Positions 47,360 to 58,092 of a stretch of 64,000 bases of DNA are shown one piece after another. The translations under genes were made by a program, and so were the position numbers. The notes below the pieces were generated by a model that ran no database searches, was not told where the DNA came from, and saw nothing but the letters and a program-made list of their open reading frames with translations. Origin of the DNA: Micractinium sp. NFX-FRZ. Its lineage: Eukaryota; Chlorophyta; Trebouxiophyceae; Chlorellales; Chlorellaceae. Each line of letters begins with the position of its first letter. Positions within the stretch are counted from its first letter, which is position 1. The stretch lies in the NCBI GenBank assembly GCA_029339195.1, contig JAPTJF010000050.1:158371-222370 (forward strand), read 5' to 3'.

Positions 47360-50300
47360 TCAATTGCGTGACCTGTTGTGCTTGCCCAGGTGCGGTGTGG
47401 CAGTGGCTGCCGGCCTCTTCTTGCTTGGCTTCATCTTCTGCTCCAGCCACTCCTCATCAGGCAGCAGCTGCCAAAGCACATGCCGGCCTTCCTTTGCGCC
47501 AGTAGGCTGGATGCCAGGGTGCCGCCGGAGAGCAGTGTCCACATTATACTTCCATCTGCAGCAATTGTTGACAAGTGGCAAATGAAGCTCATGGTAGAGG
47601 ACACATCCAATGGCACGGGGCCAGGCTCCGGCGGGTTCACGCACTGCGCGTTCCTGCCTGCCTCCTGTGCTGCATTCAGGTCCCCTCCCTGCACATTGAG
47701 TTGTGATTGCGCCCGCTCACCTGGGTCTGCACTGGTGACCTTGCAAAACTTGAAAGTGCTGCGGCAGCAGCTGGCCAAATAGCCCCGGGGTCTGCTCCAG
47801 GGTGGTGCATATCTGGCTGCATGTGGCTGTGCGGGCTGGCATGGACCCCAGGATGACCTCCACGATGCCAAAGAAGAGGCCGGGAACTCGCGGCGCAGGT
47901 TTGGAGACGGGCCCTGCATTATACATAAAGGGGAAACAAAACACCGACAGCTTTCAATGACTTGAGTTCAGCAGGAACGACTCCTGTTCCTGCCCAATGC
48001 ACGCCTCTTTGCATTCCGAACATCAACCAACCTGCAGCTGCTTTGAAAGTCTCTTTTTCATATCGCCGGTGAGCAGCGACTGGGCCCACTCCAAAGTACT
48101 GACCAATGGGCTTCCAGCTGCGCTTAGTGATGCCCAGCAGCTGCAGACGGTACTGCTCGTCCTCTGCCAGCCGCACAAGCTCTACCACCTCTTCAGGCTC
48201 CCACCGCTTGCAGTCTGCAGCATTACGCTGCACCTCCATCAGCTGCAGCTCCTCCAAAAGAGCCTCCTCTGCTGCGCACGCATCTGTGGCATGTGGCTTG
48301 CCCCTGCTGGGGTGCTCCTGCCTGACTGGGGTGCCCGAGTGGGGTGCTGCTGCCTGAGGTGGCAGCACCGCCTGCTGCCCCTGGCCCGGCTCCACAGCTG
48401 GCTGCTGCCGCACAGTCGTGCCCTTCTCCATCTTCGACCAGTGCTGCTTTGCAGCCTTGCCTGTGCGCCCAAGTTGCTTGCCCAGCGCCTCCCAGTCCAG
48501 CTCACTGCTGCCCAGCACCGCCTGCCGGTGCTCAGCGCTGGTTGCCAGCAGGCGCAGGTGATCCTCGGCAGCCTGCCGCCACCGCTTCCGTGGAGCCAGT
48601 GGTGTGACTGCTGCGGGTGAGGCCGCTGGGGGCGCTGGTGCTGCTGCTAGTGCTGCCGCTGGCGCTGGTGCTGGGGCTGCTGTGACAGCAGGTGCTGCTA
48701 ATTGGGGTTGAACCTCTGCTCTGTTGACAGCTGCCGAGCGCGGCTGCAGGCTGGGCTGCGCTGAAAGAACGGGCACAGGCTGCACCTGCCTGAGCAGCAA
48801 ATCCCAGGCGCCCAGCACAGGCTCCGATGCAGCAGCAGGTGCTGGTGGTACTGCCAGCTGCTGCTGCCTGCTAGGCTGCCCAGCTAGCAGGCGCCCCGCC
48901 CTTCTGCCCTTCTCCATCTCTGCCCAGTGGGACTGTGCACCCCTGCCGCTGCGCCCCAGCTGCGCCCCGATCGCCTCCCAGTCCAGCTCACTGCTGCCCA
49001 GCACCGCCCGCCGGTGCTCTGCGCTGGTGGCCAGCAGGCGCAGCTGATCCTGGTCAGCCTTCACCCACCACCTCCTGCTGGAGGGCGGCTTGGCGGGGGG
49101 TGCTGCAGCTGCTGGCGCTGGAGCTGCTGCTTCTGCCGGTGCCGCTGCCTCGGGCTCCTCAGCAGCTGCTGACAGGTCAGGCTCAACTGCTGCGCTTGCC
49201 TGCTTGTGCCTCTTGGCTTTCTTCCGGGCAGGCTGCCCAGATGGCTGCTCAGGCTCCTCTGCCGCGCTGCCAGCATGCTGGCCCTCGGCAGCGGGCGCTC
49301 CTGCCGCTGCTTGCTCCCTCTTACTGCCCACGTGCAGCTGCTTCCTCTTCTTCTCCTTCTTCTTCGTGCGCTGCTTGCTATCAGAAGGCTCTGGCTGCTC
49401 AGTAGCTGCTAGGGGAAGTGTTGCTGCCGCCACCGCCTCGCCCGTAGGCTGCTGCTCTTCATGCTTTGTCTTATGCTTGGCTGCTGCAGGGCGCGCCTCC
49501 TTCTGCGGTGCTGCCGGCATGCCAGCAGTGGTGGCAGGCTGCAGGATGGCAGGAGCCGCTGGCGAGGGAGGCGAGACGGCCGCCGCTGATGCTTCCTGCT
49601 GCCGCCCTTGCAGCTCCTGCCTGCGGCGCTGCTGCTGCTCCCGGAACTTCTGCACAGCCTCCAGCCACAGCCGGTCCGCATCTGCAGGAGGGAAGGGGGC
49701 AGCAGGGAGTCTGGTGTGAGAGCCCATCTGTCGGGCACAGCTGACCAAGGCGGCGCAGCAGGGCAGACGGATGCGGGCAGGCAGGCAGTGACAGGGCGCA
49801 GAGGGCAGGGCGGGTCACAAACGTGACGTAGCGCAGGCTTGACCAGGCAGGGAGACGAGCAGGCAGGCAGGCAGGCAGATGATAGACGCCTTGCTTCATG
49901 GCAGGTTACCTGCGCGCAGCCGCATGCCCGCCTGCATCACCGCCGCCAGCGGCTGCCCCAGGTAGGTTGCGGCCAGCCGCCAGAACCGCTGGCTGCGCAG
50001 CTGCTGAGAAGGCTTGAAGGCTGCACCCAGCTTGCGGTGCTGGAAGAACGGCTCGCTCATCAGGCGCAGCAGCTCGGCGCGGTCGGCGCGCGGCAGGCTG
50101 CTGCTCCGGTGCCGCTGCTGCTGCTCTGCCGCTGCGTCTGCCTTTGGCAGGCGGCTGCTGCCGGCGGATTGCAGCGGCCACCACTGGCGCTGCTGCTGGG
50201 GGGGACCATGCGGTGGTGCTGCCTGCACAGGCGGCATGCGCCCGCCCCAGCCGCCGCCGTCGCCGCTGCTACGGCGGGCGCCGCTGCCGCTGCCGTGCCG

Positions 50301-50509
50301 TGCCCCTGCACCAACGGGCAGCAGACGGGCGTTGGGCACTAGCTTTGTCAGTTGCACGCATTCCGGAGTTCTGGGCAGGCCTGTCGCAGCCTCCAAGACT
50401 CAGATTAGCGCAGCAGAACGCCTGGGCCACTCTGCAGACTGCCCCCCAGTTATCAAGTTAGCCCACCACTGCACTCACCCGGCTGCTGGCGGCTCCAGGG
50501 AGGCGGCAT
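47360..50509 (-). CDS. Protein with three SANT/Myb-like repeats and a C-terminal winged-helix-like region
   Basis: Probable nuclear DNA- or chromatin-binding protein. Main exons: from the ATG at 50509 (MPPPWSRQQP), about 50386-49907, 49691 to about 48035, a segment near 47919-47750, and a last exon ending at 47360. The N-terminus and the last intron are uncertain. Two near-identical SANT-like repeats (LRLLATSAEHR.AVLGSSELDWEA.G.QLGR.G) are followed by a third, diverged one (WEPEEVVELVRLAEDEQYRLQ, WKPIGQYFGVG). Basic patches KQRTKKKEKKRKQ and ARKKAKRHK look like nuclear signals. One GAWDLLLRQ motif (DNA 48786-48812) lies between repeats 1 and 2, the motif repeated six times in the upstream neighbour. 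The C-terminal exons (GSMPARTATCSQICTTLEQ, WKYNVDTALRRHPG) suggest a winged-helix or linker-histone-like module. Low-complexity Ala/Pro/Gln linkers join the parts. Confidence 0.68.
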
Positions 50510-51139
50510 GGCCGCCTGGGCCTGCGCCAGGGCCTGGGCGGCTGCAGAGTTGGGATCGAGGTTCCCGTGAGTCCCGTGACCGCTGAGGACTCTTGCTTGC
50601 TCTGTTACGACCCTTGAAGGAGGCAGCAGGCAGGAGGCACGTGCATTCAAATCTGCCAGCCGCTTTCTACCTGCCGCTTTCTACCTGTCGACGCCGCTGG
50701 CCTGCCCTCTTCCTCTGCTTGCAGGCTGAATTGCCTATCGACAAGCACAGCATCGTCAGACTCCTTGGCATGCAAAGTGACAATAGTTGCCTAACAATAT
50801 CCCCTGTCAAAGCGACGCTGCCGCAGCGGGCCTCAACACCCAGGCAGGAGATGTGGTACTGCCCCAACCTCCAAGCATTGCCTGTCACAGTATTTCCTCT
50901 CACTGATGCCTTGTCCCCTTGCAGCAAAGGCGATGCACCCAACAAGCACTGGACATGCCTCTCCATCTGCCCTTGCATCGGGCGCGATGCCTGTGCTGCG
51001 CTGCCTGCTTGCTTGCATAGAAGCTGAGCATACCGCACTGTTCATTTATTGGAAAGTTCACAGTCCGTCACACCAGTGTGATTATCAGTTGACACGGCGC
51101 AGGTGCTGCCCCATGCCTGGTTGGGCTCTCACCCCCCCG
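50510..51139 (-). other. Region between the SANT gene and the GAWDLLLRQ gene
   Basis: About 630 bp, AT-richer than the flanking coding DNA, with no convincing gene. If the two neighbours were one transcription unit, this would be intronic. A possible donor (AAGCG|GTAGCG) sits at the end of the upstream frame, but no phase-consistent link was found. Confidence 0.4.
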
Positions 51140-51667
51140 CTACCGCTTCCTTGCAGCTCGGCGTTTGGGGGCCACAGGTGCTGCTGCTGGCACTGCTGCT
51201 GCAAGTGCAGGGCTGCCTGCCCTGCTCAGTGCCGCTGGTGGTTGCTGGCCCATGGGCAATGCCGTCGGTGGGGGCGCAGGGGGAAGCCGCTGCAGAAGCA
51301 GATCCCAGGCCCCCAGCACCGGTGCTGGCTCAGCTGCAGCTGCCGGCGCGGCTGGTGCCTCATCTGCCACTGACTCAGCCTGAGGGTGCACTGGCAGCTG
51401 CCTGAGCAGCAGGTCCCAGGCACCCAAAGGGGCCTCAGGGACGTTGTCGGCTGCTGCTGCCGCTGCTGCTGCTGCCGCTGCTGCTGGCGCTTGGGGCGGC
51501 ACCTGGCTGAGAGGCAGGTCCCAGGCGCCAACCGCTGCTGCCAGCAGCACCGACTCAGCTGCCGCTACTGGCACCGCTGCCGCCGCCACCACAGACTGCG
51601 CCTGCGCCTGCCTGACAAGCAGGTCCCAGGCGCCAACTGCTGGCTGCTCTTCGGCTACTGCTGCTGC

Positions 51668-51701
<34 letters not shown>

Positions 51702-51895
51702 TGCTGCGCCTGCGCCTGCGCCTGCCTGAGCAGCAGGTCGCATGAACCGACAGCAGGCGCCACCCCGTCTGCTCCCGATGCCACGGACGCAAACGACTCT
51801 GCCGCTGCTGCCGTTGAGGCCAGCGATTCTTGCTGCGCCTGCAGGAGCAGCAGGTCCCAGGCGCCAATGGCTGGCTCCGGATCTGCAGGCTGCAT
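51140..51895 (-). CDS. Protein of six GAWDLLLRQ repeats with poly-Ala linkers
   Basis: I do not recognise the family. The frame runs 251 codons from an ATG at 51895. It consists of six copies of the nonapeptide G-A-W-D-L-L-L-R-Q with Trp (or Cys in copy 2) at residues 13, 52, 90, 125, 160 and 197, a spacing of 35 to 39. Variants are GAWDLLLLQ, GSCDLLLRQ, GAWDLLVRQ, GAWDLPLSQ, GAWDLLLRQ and GAWDLLLQR. Linkers are Ala/Gln/Pro-rich, including runs of 14 and 12 alanines. The tail is basic (PKRRAARKR), like a nuclear signal. An upstream exon is possible because the frame continues above the ATG to an AG acceptor. The motif is short, aromatic/acidic and leucine-rich, as in transactivation or docking peptides; this is inference. 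The adjacent SANT protein carries one copy. Confidence 0.55.
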
Positions 51896-52679
51896 GGCAA
51901 TAGCTTGCCGTGCGTCTGCAATTGCGGGGGTGTGATGTCAGGTGGCGGGCGGAGGCGGCCACCCACTGCGGACCGCCGTCATGCGCAGGCGGCGGTTGCC
52001 GCGACGGCACAAGACTTTGCCTTAGGCGTGTCCTGCATTCAAGGAGACGACCGTGGTGAGGTCAGAAGCCTCGAGGGAGACCACCGTCAGTGGGGAGACT
52101 GTCGCTTCTACAAGGTTACACTGTGGCCTGGCGAGCTCCGTGGCCCATCTGCAGGCACGATGCCTCCTCACAGTCAACTCACACGGTGGTCACCTGGCGG
52201 CTGGAAGGCAGGCAACGTCGACGTGCCTGCTCGGCGGTGACCCAGGCACGGCTCCGTGAGGCCGCTTGATAGCTGAATGGCTGTAGCCTGCTAGTGTGAC
52301 ACGTTCAGGTTAGACAAGCCCCAATTGGGAGGGAGAAATCAGGGCAGCTGGCCATGACTTCCATCTGGCTTCCATCTGTCAGCGACCAGACGCTGCCGCA
52401 CAGGGCAGCAGTGGGGTTTCATGATTTGCCCTTGCCTGCCTGTCCGTCTCATCACAACTGGCACAGATGATGGACACTGAGCATGCTTGGTGGATGCACC
52501 TGTCCACCCACGAGCATGCACCTGTCCAGGCAGCGTCGGTCACTTGTGCCTGAAGCGGGCAACCTTTTGCATGCAATTCACATGCTCTTCACCTGGTTCC
52601 AAAGGCACAGGTACCCAGGTGCAAGCAGTGTGGTGAAAACAAAACTGTGCGCAGGCGGGGCGCATGATGCTGCGGACCC
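51896..52679. other. Intergenic region, nothing recognised
   Basis: Upstream region of the GAWDLLLRQ gene and 3' side of the SLC35F6-like gene, both on the minus strand. The stretch 52240-52620 is AT-richer than average for the window. No gene or repeat is called. Confidence 0.45.
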
Positions 52680-55600
52680 TCACTGCTGCTCCTGCCGGCC
52701 GCCGCCACGCGGGGACCAGCCTGACGCGCCGTGCATGCTGGGGTCGCGCGACGCCCGCTCCGTGTCTGACTCCGACATCTCGCTCTCGCTGTACCCCCCC
52801 GCCGTGGCGCCCCCATCCTCGTTATCTTCTTCCCCGCCCAGCCCCACGGAGGACGTGCCCAGCCCGCTGCCCCTGCTGAGGTTGCGGGGCACCGAGAAGG
52901 TGAAGCTGGCGCTGCCAAAGGCGTCGGAGGGGACCGAGGCCAGGGAGTGGGGGCTGAGGGCCGCCGGCAGGATGGTGACAGACCTGCGGGGACGGCGGGG
53001 TGGGTGGCGGCGCCAAGAAGTGAGGCACGGGGAGGGGCGGGAGGGATGGTGGGGCCAAGCAGTGAGGCCGGGGAAGGGCGCCTTGCTTGCCAGGCACACA
53101 GCGCAGCGCAGCGCAGCACAACACTTGCCGTGGTGCGACACAGCAGCAGCAGCAGCAGGCGAGCGACAAGGCAGCCAAGCAGGCCAGCAGGCTGCCCAGC
53201 AGCAGGGCGGCACGGTGCTCACCTGGCCATTGTGTACCGCCCGTGCCCGCCCTCGCCATGCTGCCGCCCCGCAGCAATGGGCCGGCTGGCGCGCGGCAGC
53301 TCCGGAGCAAACCGCACAGACGAGCCGCCCGCGCCGTGGGCCCCCTTGGGCTGCTGACCCTGACCTGCCGCCACGCCGTCCTGCCCCGCCTCGCCGCCTT
53401 CTCCAAAGTCAGCAGACCCCAGCAGCAGCGGTTGAGCCAGCCCGGCCTCTGCATCCCCCGCCACGGCGCCACGGCTGAGGCGGTGGTGCTGCCGGCGGCG
53501 GCGCGGCTCGGCGGAGGGCAGGCAGGAGCGCAGGATTTCGTTGTAGACGGAGGTGCCGCTGAGCAGCACCAGGAAGCCCACCACCTGGAGGGAGGGGCGG
53601 GCGGCAAGGGATGGGAGGGAGCAACAGGAGAGGTGAGGTCAAGCGGGGCAGAGGGAAGGAGCCAGTACGCAAGGTTGCAGGCACGGAGCGGGGGCAAGCC
53701 AGCTGGTGCGGGTGATCTCCCCTGCACGCCTTTTGGGCAGGCGAGTCCCCCGCATGCCTGCCACCAGATTGCAACCACACCAGCGCTGCCCGCAACCAGG
53801 GGGCACTGCAACCCTCCACCTCCCTCCACCGCTGCGCCAACTCAGCGGCCGCTGGTGCTGCTGTCGCCAGCCATCTCACGCCCCTTGCTCCCCGGTGCTG
53901 CCTGCTGCGTGGCCACTGCACCGATGCCCATCTGCGCCCCTCCACTCTTCCTCTTCCTGGGCTGCCTGCTCCCCTGCGACAGTCACCCCCCCTCCACCAC
54001 CACCCCAGGCCTCACCTGCAGCATGTGGAACCGCTCCCACCCCATGCGCAGCGCAAAGAGCCAGATGAACAGGGTGCGGCACGCGTCGATGGTGGCGCGC
54101 GCGGCGCCGCTCAGATTTTTGGTCACACTGCGGGGCGGGTGTGTGAAGGAGGAAGGCGGGGTAGGGGGCATGGCGTGGGAGCGAGGACGAAGCCCTTGGC
54201 CTCGTGCACCTGCTCCCGCACAACTCAGAGAAGAGTGCCACACGGATGGCCCTGGATAGGCCGCAGACCCAGCTTGCCACCACCTTCCCCACCACAACAC
54301 GGGACACGCTTCCTTCTGCTAGGAACCTGCACCACAGGGCATGGTTCCTGCGCAGCCCCTGGCCTCCTCCCCCATGGACACTGTGACGGAGCTGCCCTCA
54401 CGGGCCCCGCGCCCGCTGTCTGGGCCCATCCCCTGAGGAGCCGCGCCCGCTACTTGCCCCAACCCCACCATCTGCCCAGCCACGGCTCTGAGGAAGGATG
54501 AGGACGGCATCGTGTGTGCAAACATGGAACCAAAGGCAATGCCCCACCTGACGCCGAAGAAGTTGAAGAAGGCGATGGAGATGACGGTGGCGGCGGTGGT
54601 CCACTGCAGAGTGAAGTCGGCGCGCACCTCCTGCGCGGGGGGCGGTGGGGTGGAGACCCAGGGTGGCGGAGTGGTCGGTGATACACAGGTTGCAGGCAGT
54701 TGGCAGGCAGGGGATGTGTGGGGAGGCCAAGCATGGCCAGGAAGGGCCCACTGGGTGGTCGCCAGCGCCAGGTGCATCCTCTGGCTGGCGGGGAGGCGGG
54801 GTGGGCATCCAGGGAGCTGCTGCCCACTCTTCCTGGCTCTTCCACCCCGCATGTGCCCGCCTCTGTCGCCTGTCGGCTGTCAACAGGGCGGGGGGCACAC
54901 TCACCGCCAGTGCCGCGGTGATGCTGTCCAGCGGCTGGCCATCAGGTCCCGGCAGGTACTGCAGTGCCGGCAGCGCCAGGCAGCTGAGCATGAGGCCCCA
55001 GAACCCCTCCATCCCCTGCAGCCATGAAGGGGGTGGGCAGGGGATGAACAGCCAGGCACACAGCATATGTTGGGGCAACTGAAGGTTGATGGCAGCAAGC
55101 GGGTGCCCAGAGCCACGTCGGCAGCTGGGCCTGCCATGGGTGTGGCCTCCTCCCACCCAGTCTGGCTGGCCCTAATCTGCCCTGATGCTGGCCCAATGCG
55201 GAGTGCACGGCCTTCCCTCCCTTCACAGGCTCACCACAGCCATCAGCACGGGCGCACGGTACTTGACCTGGGGTGAAATGAAAGGGGGCAGGCGGTGATG
55301 GGCAGGGGTTGGTGAGCGTGCGGGGCGTGGGCAGCATGCGCAGCACGAAGGCGCGGCCGGGAGGCAGCCAGGGGCGGGGAGACGGGGGCGTGCTGACCAA
55401 GCCAGGGGGGACCAATGGAGCGTGGGCAGGCCAGGGCGAGGGTGTGTGGGCTCGCCAGGAGCCCCGTTCCTGGCCGGCGCGCCATAACAAAGGGCCCTCT
55501 GGCCCTGCCCGTGAGGCGCACACCGCCCAGCTCACCAAGTACTTTTCCTCAACGATGAACTGGCACGCCGCCAGAAGCTGCAGTGCACAGTGCAAGCGCA

Positions 55601-57303
55601 GGGGCAGGTTGGGTCGGGAAATGCATCGAGTATGCAGCAGCGGGGGCGTGGCTGATGCAGGCATGCATGAGGAGGTACCGGCCGCGGTGCGCGTCCATAT
55701 CCCGGAACCTTCCAGGCACATTCCTGCCCCGCTCCACTTATCCAACCACCTTGGCACCCCGTCACACGCACCTGTGCGGTCACCACCAGAATGTTGCCCA
55801 GCATCGGGTTGGGAGCAGTGGCGCTGCCCGCCAGCCCTTCCAGCATCAGCAGGCGCCGCAGGCCCGCGCCAACCCCGCCGCCTGCCCCGCCATCAGTGCC
55901 ACCGCTAGCAGCGGCTGCGGCGCTGGGTCCATCTGGCTGTGCCAGCCCCAGCATGCCCAGCATGCCCTGCGTGCGGCTGGGGTCTGATCTGTCGTAGATG
56001 ACGCTGGAGGCGCCCACCAGCGCGGCACCGGCGCAGATCAGCACCATGCCTGGATTGCGTGGGTTGGACAACAAGCGGGGGCAGTGAGCAGACACTGGGG
56101 GGTTGAGGGGAACGCACGCGGCACAAAGATGAATGCCAGGCAAAGGACGCTGCAGCGGCTGGCCTTGTGAGTGGTTGGTTCCACTGTTGCCAGCAGCGCA
56201 GCAGCAGCCCTGCCCCGCCCACCTAGCCAGTGCTGCGCGTGCAGTCGGCGGTGCAGGAGCACAATTGTGAGGAGGCCCGCAAAGATGACGAGGGTGCCTC
56301 GCAGCATCTGGAACACGCTGGCGTAGCTGCGGGAGGCAGGGTGCAGGGAGCAGGGGTGGGGCGCAGAAGGTGGGGAGGGGCTGGGCAGGCGATCTGGGGT
56401 TGCAAGAGACGGGTGCAGGATGTTTGTCAGGCCCACCCAGGCACGTCTGTGCGCCCCCTCAGCTAGCCAGCCAGACTCCACACTCCCCGCCTTATACGTA
56501 GTAAGTGCTCGAGCCCACTGCTCGCCCCACCGCCCCGCCCCACTCACGTGTAGAAGAGCCCCAGGTTGAGGAGCGTGCTGGCAGCGGCGTCGCACATGGC
56601 GGGCAGGGAGAAGACCCAGAAGCTGCGGCGCAGCTGGTGCCGCCGCGCCGCCGCCTCGTCAGCGCTCAGCTGCCCGGCCCCCTTCCAGCTCTTGTACCAC
56701 CGGCGCAGCATGAAGGGCACCAGGCACAGCGCCTCCCCAAGAAACATGGCGGCCGTCTGCAGGTGAAGGCGGGGGTTCAGAGGTGTGGCGTGCTTGCCAC
56801 AGTGCTTGCCTGCCTCTTCCAACCCTTGCTGCATGGCCAATGCTGCGGAGGCAAGCGTGGCTGGCGCAGGGGACCGGGCGAGGGCTGCCGACAAGAGCAG
56901 GACAGCTGTAGCTATACACGGCATCTCTCCAGAACCTCTATCAAGTCCCTGCCAACAGCTGCCCCCCTGCTTCACTGCACGTGGGGCACGTGCCTGGAAG
57001 GCGGGGTGCTTGAACCGCAGCGGTTCGCCCTGCTCATCGTACCGCACCACAACATTATCCTGCAGCTTCGTGGCGATGGTGTTGAGAGACCCTGCAGGAA
57101 AAAGAGAGATATAGGGCATGGGGTGAAGGCACGACAAACAGGCCGGCAAGACTGATGACGCAGCAACATGTTGGCGGCACCAGCAGCGGCGGCGGCGGCG
57201 GCGGCGGCGCCAGCGTTGAGCACGTGTTGGTGGCGGCGCATGACCGCTGGCCCCTACCTGTGAGCAGCATGCATATTGCAAGGGCCGCAATTCGGAAACG
57301 CAT
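52680..57303 (-). CDS. SLC35F6: SLC35F6-like drug/metabolite-type transporter
   Basis: Multi-pass membrane protein of the nucleotide-sugar/EamA transporter superfamily; the animal SLC35F6 is lysosomal/mitochondrial, and the algal substrate is unknown. The start at 57303 gives MRFRIAALAICMLLTG (TM1), spliced in phase to SLNTIATKLQDN, the family signature. Then HPAFQTAAMFLGEALCLVP (TM2), LLNLGLFYTYASVFQMLRG and TLVIFAGLLTIVLLHRRL (TM3-4), [96 protein letters not shown] and MLQVVGFLVLLSGTSVYNEI. Two inserts are odd: an Ala/Gly-rich loop after SRTQGMLGMLG, and a roughly 180-residue C-terminal tail that is Gly/Ser/Arg-rich, then acidic (SESEMSESDTE), ending GGGRQEQQ. The gene is divergent from ORC5. 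Confidence 0.85.
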
Positions 57304-58092
57304 CCTGAACGAGCCGCTCAGCGGGCGCTCCGCACAAGGGGTCTTCGCAGAACAGCGCGCTCTTTGAGCTCCTTGTGTTTTCGACAATCTACCAGGTTGT
57401 CAGCACGCCGCTGCAAGCCTCGAAAGCGCCCCACGATATCACGACGACAGTGAGGCCAGCCTGCCTGCAGTTTGCACACACTGCCCTGGGGGGCAATCGC
57501 GATCGCAATGGACGCTTGTCACGATCCGCGTTCAGAAGCCAGAAGAGGGCTTCCTCACGCTGAGGCCAGGTGGCCGCCGCCGGCAGGCGGGCATGATGGC
57601 AAGGTGGGACGCTGCATCACCCTTTGCATGTTGCAGCCCTGCCCCAAGCAGGTCAAGTACCCTCTATGCACGAAGGTTGTCAGCCAAATTGGTGTGCTTG
57701 AAGCCCCTACCGGCACTAGCCTGGTGGCATCACAACCCAGACCCGCCGTGCCACCCGCACAGCCTTGCGTTGGGGGGCCTTTGACACAGCTACGAGTCTG
57801 CAAAATCAAGGACGAGAATGCCATTCACTAGTGAGCCAGCATCACAACATGTAGCCTGCCTGCCTACATGTTGCCGCTGTGGGCCACGCTGCAGGCCGCT
57901 GCCGCCGGCAGGGCAGCTGCCAGCTCAGCCTCACACAAAGTGAGCAACCGACTGCCCAATTTGAAAACTGACACGCCTTCCGCTCTCTGCAACGCCTCCT
58001 GATCAGCATCGCACGCCAGCTGACGCCTCAACAGCCGCTCGTTGAACGTAGCCTCATTCAACGCAGCCTCCTCGCGGGCTCGGGCCTCCCCG
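57304..58092. promoter_or_regulatory. Divergent region between SLC35F6-like gene and ORC5
   Basis: About 790 bp between the two start codons. The frame upstream of ORC5 offers only non-ATG codons (TTG at 58042), so the ORC5 5' UTR probably extends back beyond that. No convincing TATA element was seen. Confidence 0.45.
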
